Below, piece by piece: positions 9,003-18,563 of a stretch of 64,000 nt of DNA (position 1 is its first letter; each line of letters starts with the position of its first letter). Position numbers and translations under genes: made by a program. The DNA is taken from positions 2,542,001 through 2,606,000 of the forward strand of contig NZ_AP022565.1 in the NCBI RefSeq assembly GCF_010727325.1, written 5' to 3'. Below the pieces are notes generated by a model that was given only the letters and a program-made list of their open reading frames with translations, made no database searches and was not told the origin of the DNA. Source of the DNA: Mycolicibacterium alvei. Lineage in GTDB: Bacteria; Actinomycetota; Actinomycetes; Mycobacteriales; Mycobacteriaceae.

Positions 9003-12000
9003 ACGTCTTCGATCTGCTCGGCCCGTTGCCGAAGGCCAACAGCACCACGGTGTTGGAGGCCAGCGCGGGCACCGGCAAGACCTTTGCGCTGGCCGGTCTG
9101 GTGACCCGCCTGGTGGCCGAGGGCGCGGCGACGCTGGATCAGATGCTGCTCATCACGTTCGGCCGGGCTGCCAGTCAGGAGTTGCGGGAGCGGGTGCGGG
9201 CCCAGATCGTCGGTGCGCTGGCGGCGTTGGAGGACCCGGCTCGCGCCGACAACGATCTACTGCGGTATCTGATCGCCGAGGACCAGCAGGCCCGCGGGCA
9301 GCGGCTGCGCGACGCCCTGGCTGGTTTCGACGCGGCGACGATCGCCACCACGCATCAGTTCTGCCAGATCGTCCTGAAATCCCTTGGTGTGGCCGGAGAC
9401 AGCGATTCGGGTGTGACGCTGGTCGAGAGTCTGGACGAGTTGGTCTGCGAGATCGTGGACGATCTGTATCTCGCCCACTTCGGCGCTCTGCGGGAAACCC
9501 CGGAGCTGGGGTATGCCGAGGCGCTGAAACTGGCCCGGGTGGTGGTGGCCAATCCGGCGACCGAGTTGCGCCCGCTGGAACCTGAACCGGAGTCCCCGGC
9601 GGGGATTCGGGTGGCGTTCGCGCGGGCGGTGCTGGCGGAGTTGGAGATTCGCAAGCGGCGGCGCGGCGTGCTGGGCTATGACGATCTGCTGACCCGGCTG
9701 GCCGGGGCGCTGGCCGCTCAAGGTTCCGCGGCGCGGGTACGAATGGCGCAGCGCTGGCCGATCGTGATGGTCGACGAGTTCCAGGACACCGACCCGGTGC
9801 AGTGGCAGGTGATCGAGCGGGCGTTCTCCGGGCATTCCACGCTGATCCTGATCGGTGACCCCAAGCAGGCGATCTACGCATTCCGCGGCGGCGATATCGA
9901 CACCTATCTGCGGGCCGCGGCGACCGCCGGAGACAAGCAGACGCTGGGCACCAACTGGCGTAGCGACAGCGTGCTGGTCGACCGGTTGCAGGCGGTGCTG
10001 CGCGGTGCCGAACTCGGGGGCCCCGACATCGTGGTGCACGACGTGCAGGCACACCATCAGGGTCATCGGCTGGCCGGGGCGCCCTACAACGATCCCTTCC
10101 GGCTGCGGGTGGTGCCGCGGAACCGCACCGGCACCAAGGTGATTCCGATCGCCGACCTGCGCCACCACATCGGTCGGGATCTGGCCGCCGACATCGGGGC
10201 ATTGTTGGCCAGCGGCGCCACCTATGCCGACCGGCAGCTGCAAGCGGGCGATATCGCGGTGATCGTCGAGACCCACAAGGACGCCGGGGCCTGCCATACC
10301 GCGCTGCTCGACGCCGGTATCCCCGCGGTCTACACCGGGGATTCGGATGTGTTCAATTCCGATGCGGCCGGGGACTGGCTGTATCTGTTGGAGGCCTTCG
10401 ATCAGCCGCACCGCACCGGGCTGGTGCGTGCCGCGGCGGCCACGATGTTCTTCGGGGAGACCGCGGAAACTCTTGCCGCGGGCGGTGATGCGTTGACCGA
10501 CCGGGTCGCCGACACGCTGCGCACCTGGGCCGGTCATGCCCGGGATCGGGGTGTGGCGGCGATATTCGAGGCTGCGCAGCTGGCCGGGATGAGCAGGCGG
10601 GTGCTGTCGTGGCAGGGTGGCGAGCGGTTGATGACCGATCTGGCGCAGGTGACCCAGCTCCTGGGCGACACCTCGCACCGGGAGGGCTTCGGGCTGGCCG
10701 CCCTGCGGGATTGGCTGCGCACCCAGCGGTCTGAGGGCCGGGGTTCGTCCGAACGCAACCGTCGCCTCGACAGCGACGCGGCCGCGGTGCAGATCATGAC
10801 GGTGTGGGTGAGCAAGGGACTGCAGTTCCCGATCGTGTATCTGCCGTTCGCGTTCAATCGGTATGTGCCGGAGCCGGATCTGGTGTTGTTCCACGACGAG
10901 GGGGTGCGCTGCCTGCAGATCGGTGGCCCCGATCCGGCGGTTACCCGCGCCGGGCGGGCCGAGGCCGCCGCCGATGACAGCCGCCTGACCTATGTGGCGA
11001 TGACCCGGGCCCAGTCGCAGGTGGTGGCGTGGTGGGCGCCGTCCAACGACGAGCCGAACGGCGGCCTGTCGCGCCTGTTGCGGGGCCGTGCGCCCGGGCA
11101 GTCCGTGGTGCCCGACCGTTGTGCACCGGCCCGGGTCTCCGATGACGATGCGCTGGCCCGGCTGCAGGCCTGGGAGGCCGCGGGTGGTCCGCTGCTGGAG
11201 GAGTCGGTGATCGGTGCGGTCATGCCGGTGCCGGCTCAGGCGATACCGGATGATCTGGCGGCACGGCATTTTCATCGCTCCATCGACACCGCGTGGCGGC
11301 GCACGTCGTATTCGGGGCTGCTGCGGGCGGCCGAAGACGCCGGGAATTCCGGGGTGTCCAGCGAGCCCGAGGTCGCCGAGCTCGACGACGAGTCGACCGA
11401 CATCGCCGTCGTCGCCCCCGCCCAGGGTGCCGACGTGCCCTCCCCGATGGCGTCGCTGCCGACCGGGGCCGCGTTCGGATCGCTTGTGCACGCGGTGCTG
11501 GAGACCGCCGACCCGCTGGCCGCGGATCTGACATCCGAACTGCTGGCCGAGGTCCGCCGCCACGCGGCCCGCTGGCCCGTCGAGATCGAGGCCGACGAAC
11601 TCGCCGCCGCGCTGGTGCCGATGCACGACACTCCGTTGGGCCCGTTGGCGCCCGGCATGACGCTGCGCCAGATCGGGTTGGCGGACCGGTTGTGCGAGTT
11701 GGACTTCGAGTTCCCAATGGCCGGCGGCGATCTGCGCGGCGGTGAGTACGCCCGGTTGGCCGAGATCGGGGCCCTGCTCGACGAGCATCTCCCTGCAGAC
11801 GATCCGATGGCCGTCTATGCCGAGCGGTTGTCGACCGGGCTGCTGGGCCGTCAGCCGCTGCGCGGCTACCTGTCCGGTTCGGTGGATGTGGTGCTGCGGA
11901 TCGGGCAACGCTTCGTGATCGTCGACTACAAGACCAACTGGCTGGGCACCGGCGACGCGCCGCTCACCGCGGCCGATTACGGGCGTGGCCGGATGGCGGA

Positions 12001-12253
12001 AGCCATGCTGCACTCGGACTATCCGTTGCAGGCGTTGTTGTACAGCGTTGTATTGCACCGGTTCCTGAGCTGGCGGCTGCCGGACTACGACCCGGGCACA
12101 CATCTGGGCGGGGCGATGTACCTGTTCGTGCGCGGGATGTGCGGGCCGCAGACGCCCGTCGTCGACGGACACCCGGCCGGGGTGTTCGGCTGGGAGCCAC
12201 CCGCCGCGTTGGTCGTCGCGATGTCGGAGCTACTGGATCAGGGGGCCCGATGA
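8999..12253 (+). CDS. recB: Exodeoxyribonuclease V beta subunit RecB
   Basis: The 1084-aa helicase-nuclease of RecBCD. The Walker A motif EASAGTGKT lies at about residues 20-28, motif II MVDEFQDTDP at about 256-265, and motif VI VAMTRAQSQ follows. The C-terminal nuclease has GSVDVVLRIG at about residue 959 and VIVDYKTNW at about 975, so its catalytic Asp-Asp-Tyr-Lys core is intact. The GTG at 8999 overlaps the recC stop (GTGA) and fits the conserved N-terminus; a longer in-frame reading would run into recC. It acts as a 3'-5' helicase and nuclease on double-strand ends. Confidence 0.95.
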   Translation: MNVFDLLGPLPKANSTTVLEASAGTGKTFALAGLVTRLVAEGAATLDQMLLITFGRAASQELRERVRAQIVGALAALEDPARADNDLLRYLIAEDQQARGQRLRDALAGFDAATIATTHQFCQIVLKSLGVAGDSDSGVTLVESLDELVCEIVDDLYLAHFGALRETPELGYAEALKLARVVVANPATELRPLEPEPESPAGIRVAFARAVLAELEIRKRRRGVLGYDDLLTRLAGALAAQGSAARVRMAQRWPIVMVDEFQDTDPVQWQVIERAFSGHSTLILIGDPKQAIYAFRGGDIDTYLRAAATAGDKQTLGTNWRSDSVLVDRLQAVLRGAELGGPDIVVHDVQAHHQGHRLAGAPYNDPFRLRVVPRNRTGTKVIPIADLRHHIGRDLAADIGALLASGATYADRQLQAGDIAVIVETHKDAGACHTALLDAGIPAVYTGDSDVFNSDAAGDWLYLLEAFDQPHRTGLVRAAAATMFFGETAETLAAGGDALTDRVADTLRTWAGHARDRGVAAIFEAAQLAGMSRRVLSWQGGERLMTDLAQVTQLLGDTSHREGFGLAALRDWLRTQRSEGRGSSERNRRLDSDAAAVQIMTVWVSKGLQFPIVYLPFAFNRYVPEPDLVLFHDEGVRCLQIGGPDPAVTRAGRAEAAADDSRLTYVAMTRAQSQVVAWWAPSNDEPNGGLSRLLRGRAPGQSVVPDRCAPARVSDDDALARLQAWEAAGGPLLEESVIGAVMPVPAQAIPDDLAARHFHRSIDTAWRRTSYSGLLRAAEDAGNSGVSSEPEVAELDDESTDIAVVAPAQGADVPSPMASLPTGAAFGSLVHAVLETADPLAADLTSELLAEVRRHAARWPVEIEADELAAALVPMHDTPLGPLAPGMTLRQIGLADRLCELDFEFPMAGGDLRGGEYARLAEIGALLDEHLPADDPMAVYAERLSTGLLGRQPLRGYLSGSVDVVLRIGQRFVIVDYKTNWLGTGDAPLTAADYGRGRMAEAMLHSDYPLQALLYSVVLHRFLSWRLPDYDPGTHLGGAMYLFVRGMCGPQTPVVDGHPAGVFGWEPPAALVVAMSELLDQGAR

Positions 12254-13902
12254 TGTTGGACGCGTTCGCCGAGATCCTCGAGCCTGCCGATGTGCAGGTG
12301 GCCCAACGCTTGTGCACGCTCGCGGAAGACACTGACCCGTCCGTCGAACTCGCTCTGGCCCTGGCCGTGCGGGCGCTGCGCGGCGGCTCGGTGTGTGTGG
12401 ACCTGCGCTCGGTGGCCGAGCAGGCCCAGCGCCCCGAGCTGCCCTGGCCGCCGGTCGACGAGTGGCTGGCGGCCGTAACGGCCAGCCCGCTGTTCGGCAC
12501 ACCTGCGGTGCTGCGGCTGTTCGGGGATCTGCTGTACCTCGACCGGTACTGGTTGGAGGAGCAGCAGGTGTGCGACGACGTGCTGGCCCTGGTGGGCGCC
12601 CAGCCGGGCGGCGTGGTTCCCGATGTGGCGCGGCTGTTCCCACCGGGTTTCGAGGAGCAGCGGGCGGCGGCGAAGGTGGCGTTGTCGCAGGGACTGACGG
12701 TGCTGACCGGTGGACCGGGCACCGGTAAGACGACCACGGTGGCTCGGTTGTTGGCGCTCTTGGCCGAGCAGGCCGCGCTGGCCGGCCGGCCGGCGCTGCG
12801 GATCGCGCTGGCCGCGCCGACGGGCAAGGCCGCGGCCCGGCTGCAGGAGGCCGTGCAGCTTGAGGTGAACCGGCTCGATGACGTGGACCGTGAGCGGATC
12901 TCCGGGCTGCAGGCAACCACATTGCACCGGCTGTTGGGGTCGCGTCCGGACACGTCGTCGCGGTTTCGTCATCACCGGGCAAATCGGTTGCCGCACGACG
13001 TGATCGTCGTCGACGAGACGTCGATGGTGTCGTTGACCATGATGGCCCGGTTGTTGGAGGCGGTGCGTCCGCAGACCCGGCTACTACTTGTGGGCGATCC
13101 CGATCAGCTGGCGTCGGTGGAGGCCGGGGCGGTGTTGGCCGATCTGGTCGAGGGGTTGGGGTCGCGTGGGGTGGCGGCGCTGCAAACCTCGCACCGGTTC
13201 GGTGAGTCGATCGGTGCGCTGGCGTCAGCAATTCGGTCCGGGGACGCCTCGGGCGCGGTCGAGGTACTGGCGGCCGGCGGTGAGCATGTCGAGTGGGTGT
13301 CCGCCGACGCAGGCGAGCGGCTGCGGGAAGTACTTGTGCCCCATGCCCTTGCGCTGCGCCAGGCGGCGATTCTCGGGGATGCAGGCACGGCGCTGGCCAT
13401 CCTCGACGAGCACCGGTTGTTGTGCGCGCATCGGCGCGGTCCGTTCGGTGTCGCGCAGTGGAACCGTCAGGTGCAGCGGTGGCTGGCCGAGGCGACCGGT
13501 GAGCCCACGTGGGCATTGTGGTACCCAGGACGGCCAATCCTGGTGACGGCCAACGATTATGGGCTCAAGCTCTACAACGGCGATACCGGCGTCACCGTGG
13601 CCACACCGGACGGGCTGCGCGCCACCGTGGGCGGGTCGGGAACGTTTGCGACGGGCCGGCTCACCGAGGTGGAGACCATGCACGCCATGACGATCCACAA
13701 GTCCCAGGGCAGCCAGGCCGACGAGGTGACCGTGCTGCTACCGCCGGAAGACTCCCGATTGTTGACGAGGGAGTTGTTCTACACCGCAGTCACCCGGGCC
13801 AAGACGCGGGTGCGGGTCGTGGGTTCCGAAGCGGAAATCCGCGCGGCCATCGCCCGGCAGGCAGTCCGAGCGACCGGCCTGCGAAAGCGGCTGAAGCTCT
13901 AA
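12250..13902 (+). CDS. recD: Exodeoxyribonuclease V alpha subunit RecD
   Basis: A 550-aa superfamily 1B 5'-3' helicase. Walker A GGPGTGKTT is at about residue 155, Walker B VVDETSM at about 254, the DPDQLASVEAG motif follows, and the C-terminal motif AMTIHKSQGSQ and FYTAVTRAK complete the set. The ATG at 12250 overlaps the recB stop (ATGA); an adjacent ATG at 12253 is the alternative. It is the fast motor of RecBCD. The 3' end overlaps by 4 bases the convergent small membrane-protein gene. No odd residues seen. Confidence 0.95.
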   Translation: MMLDAFAEILEPADVQVAQRLCTLAEDTDPSVELALALAVRALRGGSVCVDLRSVAEQAQRPELPWPPVDEWLAAVTASPLFGTPAVLRLFGDLLYLDRYWLEEQQVCDDVLALVGAQPGGVVPDVARLFPPGFEEQRAAAKVALSQGLTVLTGGPGTGKTTTVARLLALLAEQAALAGRPALRIALAAPTGKAAARLQEAVQLEVNRLDDVDRERISGLQATTLHRLLGSRPDTSSRFRHHRANRLPHDVIVVDETSMVSLTMMARLLEAVRPQTRLLLVGDPDQLASVEAGAVLADLVEGLGSRGVAALQTSHRFGESIGALASAIRSGDASGAVEVLAAGGEHVEWVSADAGERLREVLVPHALALRQAAILGDAGTALAILDEHRLLCAHRRGPFGVAQWNRQVQRWLAEATGEPTWALWYPGRPILVTANDYGLKLYNGDTGVTVATPDGLRATVGGSGTFATGRLTEVETMHAMTIHKSQGSQADEVTVLLPPEDSRLLTRELFYTAVTRAKTRVRVVGSEAEIRAAIARQAVRATGLRKRLKL

Positions 13903-14048
13903 ACGGCCCGTCCGGCGAAAAATGCGCCGGAAACGAGACCGATCACGAGCGCCAGGGTAGGTAACCCCATCACTACGGCCGTAACAACGCCGGCGACCGC
14001 GCCGATGCCGAGCACCAGCAGAAGTACACCCACAAATGCACTGAGCAT
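13899..14048 (-). CDS. Small two-helix membrane protein
   Basis: A 49-aa protein, MLSAFVGVLLLVLGIGAVAG onward, made of two hydrophobic segments separated by a short turn and ending GAFFAGRAV. An AAAGGG ribosome-binding site lies about 8 bases before this ATG, which is why I prefer it to the 25-residue longer reading. It converges on and overlaps the recD stop. No domain recognised; probably an inner-membrane microprotein. Confidence 0.55.
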   Translation of the reverse strand: MLSAFVGVLLLVLGIGAVAGVVTAVVMGLPTLALVIGLVSGAFFAGRAV

Positions 14049-14208
14049 TGCACGCCCTTTCGTATGACAGCGATCACAATGTACATCGTCCGTGGGCTGA
14101 ATCACACATAGATGCCGCACCAATTCGGTTAACGATTTCGCGGCAAAATGTATAGCTGAGCTTGGTATATGCCTTGTTCAGCGCGTCCCAGCGAACTCCG
14201 GTGCGGAC

Positions 14209-14670
14209 CTACCCGGCGCCCGAGACGCTCAGCGCCCAGAACACCAGCGCGTTGACGGCGATCAGGCTCAGCAACGAGATCGCGAACGCTCGCCCCCACC
14301 AGCGCCTGGGTGCGGCGAACGGCAACACCACGGCGCAGAAGAGACTGAGCGGCACGGAGGTGATGACACCGAAGACGATCCCGTAGCCGTGCGGATCGGT
14401 GGCCGGGTTCGTGTCGAAGGCCGAACTTAGCATCACGTAGACGATCAGCGCCCAGAACGCCATGGCACCGCCGCCGATGACCGCAGCGACGCACCGGATG
14501 GCCAGATGGGCCGCGGACGGCGGTTGGACATAGGCCTGGGGTACATACGCCCGGGGCCCGTACCGGTCCACCCATTCGTGCGGGTATTCCTCTGGCGGTG
14601 TCTCCCCCACGGCAACCCCCCGGTTCGGTGTCCTCACCAGGGTATGGTCTGAATCCTGGGGCGGCGACAC
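14209..14670 (-). CDS. Small membrane protein with proline-rich N-terminus
   Basis: A 153-aa protein with a hydrophilic N-terminal 55 residues (proline and tyrosine rich, PEEYPHEWVDRYGPRAY) followed by three hydrophobic segments at about residues 59-82, 96-118 and 127-148. Proteins of this shape, with an unstructured leader and an uncharacterised membrane domain, are common in mycobacteria. It lies just downstream of the exported hydrolase gene on the same strand (13-base gap) and may be co-transcribed. Function not recognised; the start is uncertain. Confidence 0.55.
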   Translation of the reverse strand: MSPPQDSDHTLVRTPNRGVAVGETPPEEYPHEWVDRYGPRAYVPQAYVQPPSAAHLAIRCVAAVIGGGAMAFWALIVYVMLSSAFDTNPATDPHGYGIVFGVITSVPLSLFCAVVLPFAAPRRWWGRAFAISLLSLIAVNALVFWALSVSGAG

Positions 14671-14683
14671 CGATTTTCGGCTC

Positions 14684-16402
14684 TCAGACGGTCAGCGAAA
14701 CAGACTGTCCGGCCAACGGCTCGTACACCGCGTACGGGAAGAGCGCATCCAGGATCGGCCCCACCAGCCCGTCCCACGGCGTCGCCTGCACCGGCTCGGT
14801 CGAGGTGAAGGGCAGCACCACCGCGGTGGCGGTGCCCGACGGGGTGGGAACCTCGATGCTCTCCTGCGGTGCGCCGTAGACGCCGTCGTCGGTGCCGTGG
14901 TACATGTCGTTGATCCACCCGGCCGCAATCGTTTTGACCGCATCGACATTCTGCGGTTGCGAGAAGCCGGCGACGAGGTACTCGGCGAATTGCAGGATGA
15001 CGTTGCCACCCTGAAGTCCGTCGATGTGCCGCCCACCGACCAGCATCACGCCGTTGAACTCCCCAGGCCGCGCGGCCTGTAGTTCGTCACCGACGGTGCC
15101 GTTGCGGTTCCACACATACCGCTCGGACGAAATGAGTAGCACGGGACGGTAATTGGCACCCTGGAGCTGGCCCAGCGCCTCGGGCATGTCGCGGTGGGTG
15201 TCCACCGCATCGAGCAGGACCACCCCGGCCAGGTCGTCGACCGCGCCGTTGTCGACCATGCGTCCGGCGGCACCGGTAACCAGCATTCCACCCAGGGAAT
15301 GGCCGACGAGAACGAACGTGGACGGCAGGGTGACGGGGTGATCGGCTGCCGCACTGGCGCTCGCGGTCAGTTCTGGCCGGTCATCGGCGAACAGGTCGGC
15401 CACCGACTGCTGCATCGGTTCGCCGCCGATCCATTCGCCGTTCGGGTCGAACAGGTTTGACGAGAGGGACGGGACGACGACGATGCTGTTCGTGTTCTCG
15501 GCCAGGTAGGCCGCGGTGTAGCTGTACATCGGGCCGGTGGCCATGAATCCGTGCTGCAGGTAGGTCACGCCGGTGACGGAGTCCGGGTCTTCGGGGAAGT
15601 ACCAGTCGGCGCGCACAGTCTGGTTGGTGCCCGGCATGCCCAACGTCGAGGTGCGGACGGTGACGTTACTGCCGGGCGGGAGCACCGGCGTTCCCGAAAA
15701 CACCTGCAGCGCAGTGCCGATAGCGTTAAACACCAGCGAGCCGACGATGTTGACCACCGGTACCGACCGCGGTGCGGTGATCGGGGTGGTCATGGCGGCG
15801 ACGGGCTTCACGATCTGGCGGCCCCGGGCCGGGATCGGGCTCGTGACCCGGTCGAGGACCGCGTCGACGCCGGCGGGCGGCGCCTTCACCTCGACCGGGT
15901 GGGTGATGACGTCGATCGCGTCCGCGATGTCCGGTACCACCTTCTCCGCCACGGTGGCGTCGGCGACCTCGGGCAGCTCCGGCACGTCCCGCTTCGTGGA
16001 GACTTTGGTGCGCGTAAGTGATTGTGCGGAACGGACGTTCGGCGCACGATCGGCGAGGTCGGTCAGGGCGGTCCGCGTGCGGGTGGTGAGGTTGTCGACC
16101 AGGCCACGCACGTCGGAACGCGGTGGCAGGGACTTCGGCGCGGATAGCCGCGGGCGTTGATGCACCGGTGTGTTGCCCTCCCGGCGCGGCTTCTCCTTGC
16201 GCGGGCCGAGCCGGGAGGCGGGGCCACGTTGTTTCGTCGATGCACCGGAGTCGTTGGCGGACTGGGTGGTTGACTTCTCGAGGCCGGGATCGGCGTGGGC
16301 CGTCGCGGCCGTTCCCGCGATCAATCCCATCCAGAGGGCGATCACCAGCACGCCCCAACCGATCGCCGCCACTGCATGACTTGTTCGCCCCCGTGTGGTC
16401 AC
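14684..16402 (-). CDS. Exported alpha/beta hydrolase (lipase-like)
   Basis: A 572-aa protein with a signal sequence (hydrophobic residues about 12-33 ending ATAHADPG), a roughly 170-residue basic, low-complexity linker, and a C-terminal alpha/beta-hydrolase domain. The domain carries VTYLQHGFM as the oxyanion-hole region and FVLVGHSLGGMLV as the GxSxG nucleophile elbow, with later candidate acid and histidine in LLDAVDTHRD and VGGRHIDG. It probably acts on lipid or ester substrates at the cell envelope. It is divergent from a TetR gene across a GAACAA/TTGTTC inverted repeat, suggesting TetR control. Substrate unknown. Confidence 0.75.
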   Translation of the reverse strand: MTTRGRTSHAVAAIGWGVLVIALWMGLIAGTAATAHADPGLEKSTTQSANDSGASTKQRGPASRLGPRKEKPRREGNTPVHQRPRLSAPKSLPPRSDVRGLVDNLTTRTRTALTDLADRAPNVRSAQSLTRTKVSTKRDVPELPEVADATVAEKVVPDIADAIDVITHPVEVKAPPAGVDAVLDRVTSPIPARGRQIVKPVAAMTTPITAPRSVPVVNIVGSLVFNAIGTALQVFSGTPVLPPGSNVTVRTSTLGMPGTNQTVRADWYFPEDPDSVTGVTYLQHGFMATGPMYSYTAAYLAENTNSIVVVPSLSSNLFDPNGEWIGGEPMQQSVADLFADDRPELTASASAAADHPVTLPSTFVLVGHSLGGMLVTGAAGRMVDNGAVDDLAGVVLLDAVDTHRDMPEALGQLQGANYRPVLLISSERYVWNRNGTVGDELQAARPGEFNGVMLVGGRHIDGLQGGNVILQFAEYLVAGFSQPQNVDAVKTIAAGWINDMYHGTDDGVYGAPQESIEVPTPSGTATAVVLPFTSTEPVQATPWDGLVGPILDALFPYAVYEPLAGQSVSLTV

Positions 16403-16445
16403 GCAGGCACGCTAACCGCCGTCGTCGGACGTCCGCAGGAAAACG

Positions 16446-16478
16446 GAACAAATGGTTGAAAATGTTTCTTTATTGTTC
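16446..16478. promoter_or_regulatory. Inverted repeat between hydrolase and TetR genes
   Basis: GAACAA (16446-16451) and TTGTTC (16473-16478) are inverted across 21 bases in an AT-rich stretch between divergent genes. Position and symmetry suit a TetR operator controlling both promoters. It overlaps the first ATG of the TetR reading frame, which argues that the true TetR start is downstream. Confidence 0.4.
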
Positions 16479-17174
16479 GGCGGGACCGTCCGGCATACTG
16501 AAACCCCACCCGCCGCCGAGCAGGACAGTCGATTGCCAGCACCAGAACGTCGCCCCCGGGGCCGACCCGTGGGTGGTGGCAACACCGCCGAGCAGGCACG
16601 CGAAGTGTTGATGGATGCCGCCGAGTATCTGTTCGTCACCCGCGGCTACCGGGCGTCGACGATGGAGGTCATCGCCCACGAGGCGGGTTATTCCCGCACG
16701 GCGATCTACCGCCAGTTCACCAACCGCGACGATTTGATCGCGGCCATTGTGCAGCGCACCACCCAGCGGCATATGGGGTCGATCCTGCCGCGGATACCCG
16801 ACGGTGCCGGGCCCATCGCGCTGCTGGTCGAGAGTCTGGTGATCGTCGCGACCGAACTGGTGTCGGATCCGCTGCTCAACACGATCGCCGATCAGACGCC
16901 CGAGGGCACGATCGCCTCGTTGATCGCTGGGGACTCTGATCTGACCGAACTGGTGACGACCACCATCGAAGGCATCATCGCCGAGGACGCCGGTCAGTTC
17001 CGTTCCGGGCTGGACCCACACGACCTCGCCCAGTTCATCATCGCGACCGCGCTGGGCTTCCTGGTGAGGGCCGTCCCCGGCATCACCGAGCCCGACGCGG
17101 CCCGACGCTACATCGAGACGTTCGTCCTGCCTGCCATCGTGAAGAAACCCCCGCCGCCATGTCGGGTGTTCTAG
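16452..17174 (+). CDS. TetR-family transcriptional regulator
   Basis: The helix-turn-helix is clear: AAEYLFVTRGYRASTMEVIA, then HEAGYSRTAIYRQFTNRDDL. The C-terminal ligand domain ends DAARRYIETFVLPAI. The ATG at 16452 gives 240 aa, but its first 27 residues are atypical and overlap a candidate operator. TTG 16533, preceded by AGGACAG at suitable spacing, would give 213 aa starting at PAPERRPRGRPVG and may be the real start. Divergent from the exported hydrolase, which is its most likely target. Ligand unknown. Confidence 0.8.
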   Translation: MVENVSLLFGGTVRHTETPPAAEQDSRLPAPERRPRGRPVGGGNTAEQAREVLMDAAEYLFVTRGYRASTMEVIAHEAGYSRTAIYRQFTNRDDLIAAIVQRTTQRHMGSILPRIPDGAGPIALLVESLVIVATELVSDPLLNTIADQTPEGTIASLIAGDSDLTELVTTTIEGIIAEDAGQFRSGLDPHDLAQFIIATALGFLVRAVPGITEPDAARRYIETFVLPAIVKKPPPPCRVF

Positions 17175-17183
17175 TGACGAGGC

Positions 17184-18440
17184 TCAGCGCAGGGCGCTGC
17201 CCTTGACCCATTCGGCCCAGGGCATCGACCAGTCGCCGTTGTTGACCGGCTTGAGCGGGTCACCGCCGGTGTTGCGGATCTCGACGATGTCGCCGGGCAC
17301 CGAGAAGTTGTAGAACCATTCGGCGTTCTCGCCGCTGAGGTTCAGGCAGCCGTGGCTGACGTTCTCCTTGCCCTGCGCCCAGATCGTCGAGTTGAGCTGA
17401 TGCAGATAGATGCCGTCGATGCTGATGCGCGTGGCCCACGGAATGGTCGTCTTGTAGCCGAGCCGCGAATTGACGGGCAGACCGTAGGTCGACGAGTCCA
17501 TGATCACCGGGTTGGCCTTGTCCATCACGGTGTAGACGCCGCGGGGAGTCCAGAAACTCATCTTGGTGCCGCCGACCGTCTCGGTGCCGCCCATGCCCAT
17601 CGAGGTCGGCATGGTCCGCACCAGCTTGCCGTTGTCGTAGACCCTGACCTGCTTGTCGGTGTCGTCGGCGACGGTGACGTGGGAGGCCCCGATGTTGAAC
17701 GAGACCTTCTCATCCTGCGCGCCGTAGAGATCGTCGCCGAGTTTGGCGCCGTAGATGCCGGCATCGACGGTGACCTTGGTGCCCGGTGCGTAGTACTTCT
17801 CCGGGCGCCAGTGCGCGGTCTGGTCGTCGATCCAGTTCCACGAGCCGACAGCCTTGGGCTCGGTGGTGACCTTCATCCGCTTCTCGGCGGTGGCCTTGTC
17901 GGTGATCGGTTCATCGAATCGCGCGACGATGACCGTGCCGACGCCGTAGGTGGCGCCGTCCTGCAGCGAGGCGTAGTTCGTGCCGTTGAGGTAGACCCGG
18001 GCCTGGTAGCCGGGCGTCACGGTGGAGAACGTGGTGGCTTTCCGGGTCGGCATGCCGCCGGGCCCGCGCGCGTCGACCTTCAGCGTGTAGCTGCGGCCAT
18101 AACCGAGCGCGGTGGTCGGCTTCCAGGTCTTGGAGTCGGGAGTGAGGATGCCGGGGATCTCTTTGCCGGCGTCGTTGACCATCGTCACGCGCGCGACGGT
18201 GCCGGTGTCGGCGGTGACCAAGACCCGGGCCAGCGGGTCGACCTCGGCGTCGGGCTTGGGGGTGATGGTGAGCTTGGCCGGTTCGGTGGGTGAGGGCTGC
18301 GGGGCACCCTGGGGTGCCGCGGCCAACGTCTGGCAGTGCTCCGCGCAGTCCGGCAGGGCCGAGACAACAACGCCACCCGACACGGCCAGCACGGCAAGTG
18401 CGACCGCCAGATAGGCACGACGAACAGACGTCAACATCAC
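17184..18440 (-). CDS. L,D-transpeptidase (YkuD domain, Ig-like domains)
   Basis: A 418-aa envelope enzyme with an N-terminal signal anchor (about residues 9-28), a proline-rich linker, two Ig-like beta domains (about 50-250) and a YkuD catalytic domain with KENVSHGCLNLS, the cysteine near residue 365 and histidine two before it. Such enzymes make 3-3 peptidoglycan cross-links and resist most beta-lactams other than carbapenems. The domain layout matches the mycobacterial Ldt family; I cannot assign the paralogue. No lipobox is seen. A TGATCA-GGGGG-TGATCA element lies about 30-45 bases upstream (18468-18484) and could be regulatory. Confidence 0.9.
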   Translation of the reverse strand: MMLTSVRRAYLAVALAVLAVSGGVVVSALPDCAEHCQTLAAAPQGAPQPSPTEPAKLTITPKPDAEVDPLARVLVTADTGTVARVTMVNDAGKEIPGILTPDSKTWKPTTALGYGRSYTLKVDARGPGGMPTRKATTFSTVTPGYQARVYLNGTNYASLQDGATYGVGTVIVARFDEPITDKATAEKRMKVTTEPKAVGSWNWIDDQTAHWRPEKYYAPGTKVTVDAGIYGAKLGDDLYGAQDEKVSFNIGASHVTVADDTDKQVRVYDNGKLVRTMPTSMGMGGTETVGGTKMSFWTPRGVYTVMDKANPVIMDSSTYGLPVNSRLGYKTTIPWATRISIDGIYLHQLNSTIWAQGKENVSHGCLNLSGENAEWFYNFSVPGDIVEIRNTGGDPLKPVNNGDWSMPWAEWVKGSALR

Positions 18441-18563
18441 TCCAATGTGGTTCGGCGAGGGCCATATTGATCAGGGGGTGATCAGTGTCTCAATGGTAGC
18501 CGGACCGCTTCGCCTTCGACGCAACGCCTCAGGGATGTGGGCGAGTCGTGGCGGTGTCGTTGC

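Noticed and set aside
9257..12172. A 971-codon open frame on the reverse strand inside recB
   Set aside because: It mirrors recB's GC-rich third-position pattern and its translation is Arg/Gln/His/Pro-rich low complexity with no domain. recB itself has complete helicase and nuclease motifs, so the long antisense frame is a GC artefact.
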